Positions 1 to 7,653 of a stretch of DNA of 43,769 nucleotides are shown here, piece by piece. The notes beneath the pieces are model-generated. The model had not been told where the DNA came from, ran no database searches, and saw only the letters and a program-made list of their open reading frames with translations. Origin of the DNA: Planctomycetaceae bacterium (GTDB lineage: Bacteria > Planctomycetota > Planctomycetia > Planctomycetales > Planctomycetaceae); assembly GCA_018699955.1 (NCBI GenBank), contig JABISG010000020.1, positions 1 through 43,769 of the forward strand. The letters run 5' to 3'. The stretch's first letter is position 1; each line of letters starts with the position of its first letter. Made by a program: the position numbers and the translations under genes.

Positions 1-879
1 GCAGGCGTGTGATGTCTTCCAGCGGTGGGCGGACGATTGAAGCTCTGCAATTGCCTGGGCAAAGTCTTGCTGGTTTCGGCAGAGGTAACCGCAGCCGGAA
101 GTGATCTGCTCGCGAAAACCGCCGCGATTATCGACGATGGGAATGCAACCGGCGCGCATTGCCTCGGCGACAGTGCGGCCGAACGATTCGGTGACGGTCG
201 GACTGTGATACAGCAGCGCATCCCATTGCCACAATCGGCTGCGCGCTTCCCATGAGGCTGAAAGGAATGTTGCCCGACCGCCACAAGCCACTTGTAACTT
301 CAACTGTAAACGCGACGGGCAGCCGATGAATTCCCAACGGACCGACGGAAACCGGCCGGCCAGTTCGCCGTAGAATTCGATGATCTCGGCCGGCCATTTG
401 TTCTCAACCGGCGTGCAGATGCGGCCGATGACAATCTCATCGCGTAACGAACGCGTCTCACCATTAGCAGCCGGATCTAACGGACGGGGAACCGCCTGCA
501 GGCAAACTTGTTCCATTTTCCTGCCACATTGCTCGGCCAACCAACGCGAGCAATAAAGCGTCAGATCCGCAGATGCAGGCTTTGTGGTCGAATGCCGATC
601 GAGAAGTGTGACGGCCGGCAACCGAATGTCGCAGCGCGCGAATGATGTATTGTGCAGCAGCACGACATCCGGCTTGATGTCGGCGACATTGGCAGCGGTC
701 ACTCGTTTCCATTCGAGCAACCGGCAGTGCGAAAACGCCTGCCGCGTCTCGTCGATGACGGGACCGAGAAATGCGACAGTATGGCGGCAAGCGGGAAGGC
801 TGCGGGTAACGGTCCACGCACAGGCGGCCGTTCCACCGACAATGCGACCCACATTGCAGACTTGTAAGATGTTGAGCAT
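1..879 (-). CDS. Glycosyltransferase family 4-like protein, cut by window edge
   Basis: An open frame runs from ATG at 879 to the left edge with no stop (293 codons). The N-terminus (MLNILQVCNVGRIVGGTAAC) fits the first Rossmann strand of a GT-B fold. The motif ESFGRTVAEAMRAGCIPIV, followed by NRGGFRE, is the GT4 nucleotide-sugar signature (an E-x7-E type motif). Such enzymes move a sugar from a nucleotide donor to an acceptor in the cytoplasm; donor and acceptor cannot be told here. It lies 34 bases after the MptE-like gene at the end of the phage tail genes, so it may modify virion proteins or the cell surface (inference). The C-terminus lies outside the window. Confidence 0.8.
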   Translation of the reverse strand, partial: MLNILQVCNVGRIVGGTAACAWTVTRSLPACRHTVAFLGPVIDETRQAFSHCRLLEWKRVTAANVADIKPDVVLLHNTSFARCDIRLPAVTLLDRHSTTKPASADLTLYCSRWLAEQCGRKMEQVCLQAVPRPLDPAANGETRSLRDEIVIGRICTPVENKWPAEIIEFYGELAGRFPSVRWEFIGCPSRLQLKLQVACGGRATFLSASWEARSRLWQWDALLYHSPTVTESFGRTVAEAMRAGCIPIVDNRGGFREQITSGCGYLCRNQQDFAQAIAELQSSAHRWKTSHAC

Positions 880-913
880 CAGCGAGAAGCCCAATTTGAA
901 CGGGGTGGAGAAC

Positions 914-2071
914 TCATCCGTCTTCGTCGGGATCGAGATAATCGGCGGGGAGGCAGTTCAGTTTCTCGTCGAGCGGTCGGCGGGTGAATCCTTCGGCTTC
1001 GATGTGGATCTCTCCAGGCGGTGGATTCGGCGGAAGTTTGACTTTACCGCCGGGAGACTGTGGACGGCCTTCCGGAGACCAATGATGCGGCAGAAAGTCG
1101 CGCATCGGCCGCAGACGTTGTGAATGCCGGATCTCGGTCTGACGGTACAGACCACGGACCGGTTCGCAGGTTGGGTCACCAATATTCTGGCTGATCGATC
1201 GCAGCACGCGACGCGCGGGACGGTAGGGGAAGTAGTCGTTTAGCCGACTATGTGGGGTGACGGAAATCAATTGCATGCCGACGACCGAAAGCGAACGCCT
1301 AACCAACCGCAAATATTGGGCCACACGGAAGTAATGAGAGTCGGTGGTGGCAGCCGCACGGATCGGTTTGACTTCATCGAAATGGTAGTGCGGACCCGGT
1401 TCCAAGGCGTCTAACTCGTCTGCCGACAGTCCGGCCTCTTCGCATTCGCTAAGGAATTCCTGCAATTGTTTGCCCGGTGTGAAGGAGACTCCAGCCGCTC
1501 GCGCGTGCCGCCTTTGCGCGGCCGATGGCTGGACCTGCATCTCGCAACCGGCGAGATAGATCACGCGAAAGCCGAGGCGATAGAGAATGTCGATTGCCTG
1601 CACCATCGAATCGGCCCAATCGACGATGGCGCCGTTATGTGGCGATAGAAAGTCGGCGAATCCGCGATCACCGTCGCGGTCGAAGAAAAACGTGTTGGGA
1701 CATTCGCAAATCTTAAATGTTGTTTCAGGAACGAGATCGGTGGCGCGGCGGCGATGGACAAACTTCATCACACCCGCATCGAGATAGATCGAACGATGAA
1801 AACGTACCGACGGATCGTACGAAGTCCAGAAGTTGGGGCGCAACAATCGCGTACCGGCGAGGTTCAGGCACATTTTGGGAATGGGTGAGGCGGCAATTTC
1901 GGCATGCGGCAACCGATTGAGCGACGGACCGCCGCCGATGAGCCAACACGCCGAAGGCATCGGACCGGCGAAGACATTCTCCAACGGCGCATCGTCACGC
2001 GAGCGGTCGGGATGGAGCCGGTAGAAAAGCGAGGACATGCTGCGGATTCCAGATGCTTGTGGATGATTCAT
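914..2071 (-). CDS. MptE-like (DUF115-type) protein of phage cluster
   Basis: The protein has about 385 residues. The segment WLIGGGPSL near residue 45 is the glycine-rich motif of the DUF115/6-hydroxymethylpterin diphosphokinase MptE-like fold. It is followed by repeated 'GTRLL..NFWTSYDPS' and 'GFRVIYLAGCEMQ' stretches typical of that family. In bacteria the family often lies beside glycosyltransferases and glycan or flagellin modification genes, and the next gene downstream here is a glycosyltransferase. Start: ATG at 2071 is chosen. A TTG at 2089 would abut the upstream stop, and ATG at 2038 (MSSLFYRL) is also possible. None has a clear Shine-Dalgarno. The exact reaction is unknown. Confidence 0.65.
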   Translation of the reverse strand: MNHPQASGIRSMSSLFYRLHPDRSRDDAPLENVFAGPMPSACWLIGGGPSLNRLPHAEIAASPIPKMCLNLAGTRLLRPNFWTSYDPSVRFHRSIYLDAGVMKFVHRRRATDLVPETTFKICECPNTFFFDRDGDRGFADFLSPHNGAIVDWADSMVQAIDILYRLGFRVIYLAGCEMQVQPSAAQRRHARAAGVSFTPGKQLQEFLSECEEAGLSADELDALEPGPHYHFDEVKPIRAAATTDSHYFRVAQYLRLVRRSLSVVGMQLISVTPHSRLNDYFPYRPARRVLRSISQNIGDPTCEPVRGLYRQTEIRHSQRLRPMRDFLPHHWSPEGRPQSPGGKVKLPPNPPPGEIHIEAEGFTRRPLDEKLNCLPADYLDPDEDG

Positions 2072-2089
2072 GCCGACTGAGGGGGCCAA

Positions 2090-2488
2090 TCAGGACTCGC
2101 AAAAGTCATCACAAGTTGAACAGGCGATCGGTTTGGGGGTTCGTGGATTCTTCGGTGTCACATTGCGGTCTGTGCATCGGCCATGAATCGCGCACTGAAA
2201 AACCGGACGACTTCCACCACCCATGCAGGTACGACATCTGATTTGTTCAATCGCTTGTCCGCGATGGATACATCGCGTTGGCTGCGCCGGCGCATTCAGC
2301 TGGCGAATTGCCGTCAAATCAATTCCGACTGCATTCGCCCACTTGACGCGGTATTCTTCGCATTCCTGCGATGTGAGAACGGGATGTCCCTCGTCGTCTT
2401 CGCCCCGCCAAATATGCCAACGCCGGCCATGCAGGTGCCGCTTCATCTTCCGACACAACTCCGCATTGGGACAGGTTGCATATGCCAT
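2090..2488 (-). CDS. Small Cys-rich protein of phage tail region
   Basis: This 132-residue protein carries eleven cysteines. Several are spaced like metal-binding pairs: C6/C12, CIHRG, CRTC, and a closing CSTCDDFC. A basic N-terminal half contains RRWHIWRGEDDEGH. The start codon overlaps the stop of the tail hub gene by one base (TAATG), so the two are probably translationally coupled. I do not recognise the family. Its position suggests a virion or assembly protein, and the cysteines suggest zinc binding or disulphides. Both are inferences. Confidence 0.6.
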   Translation of the reverse strand: MAYATCPNAELCRKMKRHLHGRRWHIWRGEDDEGHPVLTSQECEEYRVKWANAVGIDLTAIRQLNAPAQPTRCIHRGQAIEQIRCRTCMGGGSRPVFQCAIHGRCTDRNVTPKNPRTPKPIACSTCDDFCES

Positions 2489-4203
2489 TACGCTGTGATC
2501 CCCACATCGAACGTCGATCCATCGACGGGATCACAACAATCGCAGATGGGGTTGGAATCGCTTGTTGTGAACGGGCCGTAAGTCAAATCGAGAGGATCGC
2601 AAGCGCATCCCGGGTCGGGATATAACGTTTCCATAAAGATGCACTCATTGGAATCCCCTGAAACGTACAAGTTGAAATCATCACAGGATGCCTCCGCGTT
2701 CCGGCACACAAAATAAACATACCACTCTGTTGTGCAACTCGAACCAGTGGCCGCGACAAAGACAGCTGGCGCTGCGCTTTCCCATCGTCCCCGCGTCTCA
2801 TTCCAATATAATTCAATCGTACCGCCGTCGAGATTTGGACAACCCGACACATTCGTAAACGTCGCGGTCAGTGTTGAGGGTAGACCGTTCGAGCAACAGC
2901 CGACACTCTGCAAACCGGATGATGAACTCGATCCCGATGATGACGAACTGGATGATGACGAACTTGAGGAGGATGGCGGTTCACTGTCGGTCAAGCTGAT
3001 GGAGCCGCCGCCGTAGTCGGAGTTATAGTCGGGGATTAATGAGCCCTCATCGTGGAGTGGTTCGGGCCAGAGAATTCGAGGATCCTCGGGACCAACTTCG
3101 ATTCGTATCCGTGGTGATTGATCGAACTGCACACGGATGGTTTCAATTCCCAGCGCTGTCAATTCGCTGCCATCACGGGCAAGCAATCTTACCCGGCCGT
3201 CCCAGGGACGAGGAATTGATTGCAGGTTGGCAACCTCGATCAGGTAGCGCGTCGGTGGTTCGGCATACGTACGGAAGAATTCGCGAGCGAAGGCTCTCGA
3301 ATCGTTCGCTGTGCGAATCCACGGCACCCACACCCGAATGCGCCGTTCGCCGTACTGGTCGCGACTGGCCGACTGTGTGTAATTACCCCGCCAACGGTAG
3401 ACCTTTCGAGCGTCGTCGCCGGAAACATTCTGTTGGTCGTAAATGTAACCGCCCGTGAGGACAATCCGATTAAACAGCAGATCGCGTTCGCGAGATTCCT
3501 CCAACGAGACGATATCCACGCCTTCCTGATACGTCGCGATGACGGTGCTGCGCTGCCTCAGGAAGAAGAACTTGCCGTCTTCATTGACGCCCCACGAAGC
3601 ATTGCGCGCCCGCACGGCCAACTCTTTTAGAATGGCCCTGGCCGACTCCTCGCCACGAAATTTCATGCTGGTGATTGACGTGGCCGGCAGGGACGACTCG
3701 ATGAGACCGGCATCGTATGTAATGTTTGTTTGCGACAGGATGTATTGCGAAAGCAGCAGCTCGACAAGATTGTGTGGTTGATCGACTGAGTCGAAAGTCT
3801 CGACGGCGTAATCGGGATCGTTGGCGAACAGATCGGTGGCCGCGTAACGATGCGGTGGCATTTGATCGCCGCCGGTGGGATTGTAACCACCTGGAAACAC
3901 TTCGTTCAGCTCAATTCCCATCCCAGCCAGGCGGAGCGTCACTCCGGCGGGACTGTTGGCCTGGCGATGTTCGACGCGTCCGAAATACCAGCGGTCTCCC
4001 GTATCGAACTCGAAGGCGATCCAGTCGCCGACATCAACAGAATTCCGATCGGCAAACGTGTCTTTCAGCCGCAGTTCCGCTGCGCCGCAGCCGCCCTGCC
4101 GATGCAGTTCAAACCAACAGCCGGCAATCGCCTTTTCGGAGAGCGCTGCGACAAAGTCGGTTGGGCCAGGGGAGTAATGCAGGATACGGCGGGTGTAGCT
4201 CAT
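2488..4203 (-). CDS. Tail hub/baseplate-like protein with polyserine linker and Cys-rich C-terminal domain
   Basis: This 571-residue protein follows the distal tail protein, the usual place of the tail hub (gp27-like) or tail-associated protein. Residues 1 to about 400 are rich in beta strands and include FGRVEHRQ and RVWVPWIRTAND. I call it a hub by position and overall pattern, not by a diagnostic motif. From about residue 405 comes a serine run broken by one glycine. After it is a separate domain of about 150 residues with 17 or so cysteines (CCSNG, CPNLDGG, CACD, CDCCD). The linker uses mixed Ser codons, so it is selected at protein level and is not a simple DNA expansion. The last domain may be a host-binding tip (inference). 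Confidence 0.65.
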   Translation of the reverse strand: MSYTRRILHYSPGPTDFVAALSEKAIAGCWFELHRQGGCGAAELRLKDTFADRNSVDVGDWIAFEFDTGDRWYFGRVEHRQANSPAGVTLRLAGMGIELNEVFPGGYNPTGGDQMPPHRYAATDLFANDPDYAVETFDSVDQPHNLVELLLSQYILSQTNITYDAGLIESSLPATSITSMKFRGEESARAILKELAVRARNASWGVNEDGKFFFLRQRSTVIATYQEGVDIVSLEESRERDLLFNRIVLTGGYIYDQQNVSGDDARKVYRWRGNYTQSASRDQYGERRIRVWVPWIRTANDSRAFAREFFRTYAEPPTRYLIEVANLQSIPRPWDGRVRLLARDGSELTALGIETIRVQFDQSPRIRIEVGPEDPRILWPEPLHDEGSLIPDYNSDYGGGSISLTDSEPPSSSSSSSSSSSSSGSSSSSGLQSVGCCSNGLPSTLTATFTNVSGCPNLDGGTIELYWNETRGRWESAAPAVFVAATGSSCTTEWYVYFVCRNAEASCDDFNLYVSGDSNECIFMETLYPDPGCACDPLDLTYGPFTTSDSNPICDCCDPVDGSTFDVGITA

Positions 4204-4263
4204 GGGATTGCGGGCCGTTTAGACGCAGACAATGATTTAGGACACAAGGGTTGGCAACGGCCG

Positions 4264-4716
4264 TCATGCGCCGGGTGAGGTTGTGTAGATTGTGGGATCT
4301 TCCGCGTGAATGGCGACGGAATACGTGAACAACGCCTTGTTCGACAGATCGTAGTCGAAGCGGATTGTCGAGCAGGATTTCAGTTTTCGATATGTTGCCG
4401 TTGCGGTGTCATGGTACAGGAAGAACTCGTACTCATCTTCCGACGAAGTGACGTCGAGCTGTGACCGCAACTGCTCGAGTTCCCCGAACATGTCGGCTTC
4501 GGAGATTTTGAGGCCTCCCGCTTGCGTGCCAACCTGACCTTCGATCCGAATATCAATTCCCTGGCGCGAATGGCCGACGACGGAATCGCCGTTGGCCAAC
4601 GGAACCTTGAATTGCTCGAAGTCCCACGCGTCTTGCACGCGAATCGCCATAATCGGCCGCGGCAATTCGTAGAACGTTGTGCCGTCATAGACGGCCGGTT
4701 TGAACGTGAACGCCAT
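4264..4716 (-). CDS. Distal tail (Dit-like) protein
   Basis: The protein has 150 residues. Its N-terminus, with TFYELPRPIMAIRVQDAWDF, and mid-region 'SRQGIDIRIEGQVG' resemble small distal-tail or tail-fibre-connecting proteins that cap the tail tube. The gene sits between the short tape-measure-position gene and the tail hub, the standard place for Dit. No enzyme motif is seen. ATG at 4716 is followed by a clean frame to the stop at 4264. Assignment rests mainly on order and size. Confidence 0.55.
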   Translation of the reverse strand: MAFTFKPAVYDGTTFYELPRPIMAIRVQDAWDFEQFKVPLANGDSVVGHSRQGIDIRIEGQVGTQAGGLKISEADMFGELEQLRSQLDVTSSEDEYEFFLYHDTATATYRKLKSCSTIRFDYDLSNKALFTYSVAIHAEDPTIYTTSPGA

Positions 4717-4719
4717 CGC

Positions 4720-5121
4720 TCATCCTCGCCGGTTGCGTAACTGAAGCCCTTGGAAACGGAGATCGCGAACGACGGTGTTGACGTCGGAGGCTTCCCGCAC
4801 GTGAATTGATATCCCGCCGAAGTTGTTGACCGTCTCTTGTCTAGGGGAAGTGGCCGACGCGCGCGTTTCGGGTCGTGGCTGCACATCTCGATCGAGGGCA
4901 TCGAGAAACCATGCGCCGAGCTCCGAGCCGGCCGGCTCGCGGATGACGACTTTGTCCCTGGTCAACATGGTGGCAACTCGATTCGAACCAGACAGACAGT
5001 TGAGGAAGCTCCCATCGGGTATCGTGATTCGTGTTCGACTCAATGCTTGAACTTGGCCGGCAATGCGATCGAGCATTCGGCCGAGAACGCGGATGGTGAG
5101 TGATTCGGTGAAGTTGTTCAT
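4720..5121 (-). CDS. Very short protein in tape-measure position
   Basis: The protein has 133 residues starting MNNFTESLTIRVLGRMLDRI at ATG 5121. A longer in-frame extension to 5343 is rejected because it reads through a palindromic repeat and the start of the tail tube gene. It lies between tail tube and Dit, where siphophages carry the tape measure protein, usually 600-1500 residues. An N-terminal helical part (residues 1-45) is followed by a linker. The end, with NNFGGISIHVREASDVNTVV then RNRRG, recalls the C-terminal ends of tape measure proteins (from memory, not searched). It could be a much-shortened tape measure, as in gene transfer agents, or an unrelated small tail protein. Confidence 0.45.
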   Translation of the reverse strand: MNNFTESLTIRVLGRMLDRIAGQVQALSRTRITIPDGSFLNCLSGSNRVATMLTRDKVVIREPAGSELGAWFLDALDRDVQPRPETRASATSPRQETVNNFGGISIHVREASDVNTVVRDLRFQGLQLRNRRG

Positions 5122-5160
5122 GGTTTTGCGAGGGAAATAACGGGGAGGATTTCTGCGTTC

Positions 5161-5188
5161 GATCCCACGGGACGCGGCCCGTGGGCTT
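5161..5188 (+). repeat. Family A palindromic repeat, copy 1
   Basis: GATCCCACGGG, then ACGCGG, then CCCGTGGGCTT. The 8-base arms CCCACGGG and CCCGTGGG pair perfectly around a 6-base loop. It sits between the short tape-measure-position gene and the tail tube gene. Confidence 0.9.
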
Positions 5189-5194
5189 GCGGTT

Positions 5195-5704
5195 TTACAC
5201 ACGAACAATGTTGGGGGTGACTTCGAAGTCTCGGCCGGTAAAGACGATTTGATTGGATTCCTTGCTTTCGGACATCGTGAGCGACTCGCGGTAGACTTTC
5301 GCGAACGTGATTTTTTCGCTCGCCGCTCCCGCCGGATCGACAACGGTGAATTCCAGCTGCAGCGTGTCCTGCTCTCCGGTGGGGGATGTGCTGACGACGT
5401 TTGCGCCGGACGTGAACATCAGCATCTCGTACAGTTGCAATGGGTCGCCTCCACCGGCCGCTTTGCCGATGAGTTGCGACCACTTGACGGTAAACGAAAG
5501 GGAGATCGACTCTTCGTCACCCTTGCGAGTATGGCCGTCGGCGAGCGAGCCGCGGTCCTTGACCTCGATGGTGTTGGCCCGTTCGGTCCAGGTCAGATCA
5601 CCCTCATCGAGAAGCAGGGTCAGCGATTGGGCCGTCGGCGTGGTGCCGTCCTTGATGACGAGTTCACCGTCGCGGAGGCTGCGTGCGATATTTGTGACTG
5701 CCAT
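5195..5704 (-). CDS. Tail tube (major tail) protein
   Basis: This 169-residue protein is rich in beta strands and has the general pattern of small siphophage tail tube proteins: N-terminal 'LRDGELVIKDGTTP', then 'LTWTERANTIEVKDRG', and a C-terminal part ending in TGRDFEVTPNIVRV. It is placed after the tail terminator and before the tape-measure slot, the canonical place. The start is ATG at 5704. There is no signal peptide. The protein would polymerise into the tail tube; the family assignment is by size, strand pattern and order. Confidence 0.65.
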   Translation of the reverse strand: MAVTNIARSLRDGELVIKDGTTPTAQSLTLLLDEGDLTWTERANTIEVKDRGSLADGHTRKGDEESISLSFTVKWSQLIGKAAGGGDPLQLYEMLMFTSGANVVSTSPTGEQDTLQLEFTVVDPAGAASEKITFAKVYRESLTMSESKESNQIVFTGRDFEVTPNIVRV

Positions 5705-5763
5705 GTGTGTTCTCTGATTGGAAAACTTTGCTCAGGCGTGATTGGATGTTTTTTGAAGTGGCA

Positions 5764-5791
5764 GTCCCACGGGGCGCGGCCCGTTGGCTTT
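5764..5791 (+). repeat. Family A palindromic repeat, copy 2
   Basis: TCCCACGGGGCGCGGCCCG followed by TTGGCTTT. One arm position differs (CCCGTTGG), so the stem has one mismatch. It lies between the tail tube and tail terminator genes. Confidence 0.85.
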
Positions 5792-5809
5792 GGAATTCAC
5801 ATCGGGATA

Positions 5810-6265
5810 TCACGTTTGTTGTGCGATGCCGGGGCAGGTGATAACGACGTGCTGCATTGCGTGACGTTGGGCGTCGATGTCGCGTCGAGTTTGGTCGCGG
5901 GTTTCGGCTTCGCGGAGTGTGCCGTAGCCAATGATGGGTGTGCCGCTGACGTCGTAGTCTCGCAGCGGCACGGTTGTCTGGGAGATGGTTTCGACGACGG
6001 CGTCGGCCAATTCATGGATGCGCGATTTGTCGATGTTCTGTTTGACGAAGCAGTGCACGGTGAGCGTCAAACCGATTTGCTTGAGGCCGCCGCTCCGTTG
6101 AGGCCGGCGGGTCCATTCGGTGATCGACAGTTCCAGCCACTCGTCCAGTGCAGAGGTATCGATGCGAACGCCCGGGTATGCAATTGTCACAACAAGCGGA
6201 AACTGATCTTGAAAGTAACTGAACAGGCTGGCCGTGATGAGTTCCTGTTTGAACGGGCTGGGCAT
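5810..6265 (-). CDS. Tail terminator/completion-like protein
   Basis: The protein has 151 residues. 'PGVRIDTSALDEWLELSI' and 'GLTLTVHCFVK' style beta strands, and its position between head-closure proteins and the tail tube, match small tail terminator (gpU-like) proteins. These cap the tail and stop tube growth. No catalytic motif is visible. The start is ATG at 6265. Assignment is from order, length and strand pattern. Confidence 0.5.
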   Translation of the reverse strand: MPSPFKQELITASLFSYFQDQFPLVVTIAYPGVRIDTSALDEWLELSITEWTRRPQRSGGLKQIGLTLTVHCFVKQNIDKSRIHELADAVVETISQTTVPLRDYDVSGTPIIGYGTLREAETRDQTRRDIDAQRHAMQHVVITCPGIAQQT

Positions 6266-6327
6266 GATTCACCGGAAGAGGTCGAATGTTGATAGTCGAA
6301 GCTGGCCACGAGGAAATCGTTTGGCCT

Positions 6328-6552
6328 TCATAGATTCGGGACGGGGTTGCGCAGGTTCTGTTTCACACCTGTCGGAATGCGCTCAGCCGTGTGATGCGGA
6401 TGAATGCAAATTGATCGCCTGAGGACTTCGCGCACGACGACGCGTCTCAACTCTCGCCGGTAGTTGGGCGCATGCTTGGTGGGTGACTCGTCGAGCCGTT
6501 CAGCGGGACGGACGGTATCGATCCTCGTGTCTATTTGCGGTCCGGCGGCCAT
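6328..6552 (-). CDS. Small basic protein between head-closure and tail genes, function unknown
   Basis: The 74-residue frame begins MAAGPQIDTRIDTVRP at ATG 6552. It is very basic, with RRELRRVVVREVLRRS in the middle. The upstream extension of the frame reads through family A copy 3 and is not used. It fills the only slot between the head-closure gene and the tail terminator gene. I do not recognise it; it could be a head-tail joining protein or a chance frame. Confidence 0.4.
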   Translation of the reverse strand: MAAGPQIDTRIDTVRPAERLDESPTKHAPNYRRELRRVVVREVLRRSICIHPHHTAERIPTGVKQNLRNPVPNL

Positions 6553-6566
6553 GGTGATCTCCGTTT

Positions 6567-6596
6567 GATCCCACCGGCCACGGCCCGTGGGCTTTT
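6567..6596 (+). repeat. Family A palindromic repeat, copy 3
   Basis: GATCCCACCGG, CCACGG, CCCGTGGGCTTTT, with one arm mismatch (CCCACCGG). It lies directly upstream of the 6328-6552 gene. Confidence 0.85.
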
Positions 6597-6622
6597 CGGG
6601 GGTGCCACGATTAACCTGCGTC

Positions 6623-6991
6623 TCAGTCGTTCGTTTTTCGGCAATCAAGCGTGTAGACCAGTCCGCCGGTCGATCGGTTGAAGACGATGATGTCGTATTC
6701 GATCGCGTTATAGACAATGCGGCTGGCTGGACAGGGTACCGTCGTGGGGAGTTCCTCAGCCTTGATCTGCAGACGAAGCGCGGCGGCTAGATGCTGCGCG
6801 GCGGTTCCTTTGGTGGGACGCGAAGGGGCAGCGCCAATGATCGCGGTGAGCGGTGTATCGACGACGTCCTCGGACACTTGCTGTGTTTCAGTGTCGAATG
6901 TCTGGGTGACCTGTCGAAAGGTGATCGAAACGCCCCAATCGTCAAATTTCCGATCACGGTCAGCCGTCAGGATTGCTTGTGGGATTGCCAT
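6623..6991 (-). CDS. Head closure / head-tail connector protein
   Basis: The protein has 122 residues. Early 'FDDWGVSITFRQVTQTFD' and late 'PCPASRIVYNAIEYDIIV...GGLVYTLDCRK' segments form the beta-barrel style pattern of siphophage stopper or head-closure proteins (gp16-like). The position just before the tail terminator fits. The protein would seal the portal vertex and bind the tail (known role of the family, inferred here). The start is ATG at 6991. Confidence 0.5.
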   Translation of the reverse strand: MAIPQAILTADRDRKFDDWGVSITFRQVTQTFDTETQQVSEDVVDTPLTAIIGAAPSRPTKGTAAQHLAAALRLQIKAEELPTTVPCPASRIVYNAIEYDIIVFNRSTGGLVYTLDCRKTND

Positions 6992-7017
6992 GGGACTTTC
7001 GCCGAGAGGGATTTGGA

Positions 7018-7045
7018 TTCGCTAAGCCGCAAGCGGTGTTGGTTT
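7018..7045 (+). repeat. Family B repeat, copy 1
   Basis: GCTAAGCCGCAAGCGGTGTT contains the CCGCAAGCGG core of a second short repeat family (consensus about GCGAAACCGCAAGCG, then G/T-rich). It sits in the gap downstream of the XhlA-like gene's neighbour. Confidence 0.65.
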
Positions 7046-7073
7046 GTCTGTAAGGAATTAAGGCAGTGATCGA

Positions 7074-7298
7074 TCAGAGTACGCGGCCGAGTACTTGGGT
7101 GAAGATTGCACCGAGCATGAATGTGAGTACGGCCAGAACGGGCGTCAGGTTGTGCTGCCAGCGCTCGATCAGCCGGATGCGTTTTTCGTGATCGTCGGTG
7201 ATTTCGATCAGCGCGGAGAGCGAAACGCGAAGGCTTTCGACGTTGACGTTTAGCTGCTGCAACGATTCAACAATGCGATCGAGTTTCTCGTCCATCAC
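7074..7298 (-). CDS. Small coiled-coil membrane protein (XhlA-like)
   Basis: The protein has 74 residues. Residues 1-48 form a heptad-like helix (MDEKLDRIVESLQQLNVNVE onward, then 'DDHEKRIRLIERW'). One hydrophobic segment at about 50-72 (LTPVLAVLTFMLGAIFTQVL) ends the protein. This layout, coiled coil then C-terminal membrane helix, is that of XhlA-type lysis accessory proteins and small phage membrane proteins. It lies just downstream of the lysis genes. Function in lysis is inferred. Confidence 0.5.
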   Translation of the reverse strand: MMDEKLDRIVESLQQLNVNVESLRVSLSALIEITDDHEKRIRLIERWQHNLTPVLAVLTFMLGAIFTQVLGRVL

Positions 7299-7347
7299 GG
7301 TGGATTCCAGCGAGCGTGAGAGTCAGGACAATGCATGACGGCAGCAG

Positions 7348-7376
7348 AATCCCACGGGGCGCAACCCGTGGGCTTA
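7348..7376 (+). repeat. Family A palindromic repeat, copy 4
   Basis: ATCCCACGGGGCGCAACCCGTGGGCTTA: the arms CCCACGGG and CCCGTGGG are complete. It lies between the gpW-like and XhlA-like genes. Confidence 0.9.
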
Positions 7377-7377
7377 G

Positions 7378-7653
7378 TTATCCCGTTGCGTCGTCGAACT
7401 GAGAGACTTCCCAGGAGGGACGCGACTTGAGCAATTGCTCGTACAGTGAGCGGGCCTCGAGCAGCGCTTTCAAATTGGCCGCGCGGTCGGTTGAATGGCC
7501 ACCTTGGCCGGCTAAACCGTATTTCAACGCCGAGAGCTTTCCGTCGCGCAGCAGATTGGTAACATCCAGATCGATCTGCGCAAGGATGCCTTTGATTTGT
7601 GCTTCGGTCAGTTCTGTGCCAGAGACAGTCGAAAGATCACTCAGGTCGGCCAT
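7378..7653 (-). CDS. Small head-tail joining (gpW-like) candidate
   Basis: The 91-residue protein starts MADLSDLSTVSGTELTEAQI at ATG 7653; the longer upstream extension overlaps the o-spanin frame and is not used. Two helical parts frame a short turn, 'KYGLAGQGGHSTDRAANLKA', which resembles the beta-hairpin plus helix of gpW-type joining proteins. It overlaps the upstream lipoprotein gene by 17 bases. Function is inferred from size, turn pattern and position before the head-closure gene. Confidence 0.4.
   Translation of the reverse strand: MADLSDLSTVSGTELTEAQIKGILAQIDLDVTNLLRDGKLSALKYGLAGQGGHSTDRAANLKALLEARSLYEQLLKSRPSWEVSQFDDATG

Noticed and set aside
584..1123. A 179-codon plus-strand frame at the left end
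   Set aside because: It is opposite the glycosyltransferase and MptE-like genes, which show clear family motifs.
5161..5188. Family A hairpins as rho-independent terminators
   Set aside because: The stem is strong but only CTTT follows, always on the plus strand, even after minus-strand genes. Weak termination cannot be excluded, but the orientation does not follow transcription.
5122..5343. N-terminal extension of the tape-measure-position gene
   Set aside because: It reads through a palindromic repeat and the 3' part of the tail tube gene and is Arg/Ser/Lys-rich, as expected of out-of-frame translation.
5249..6292. A 347-codon plus-strand frame opposite the tail tube and tail terminator genes
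   Set aside because: It is the reverse shadow of the two minus-strand genes, runs through family A copy 2, and has no recognisable motif.
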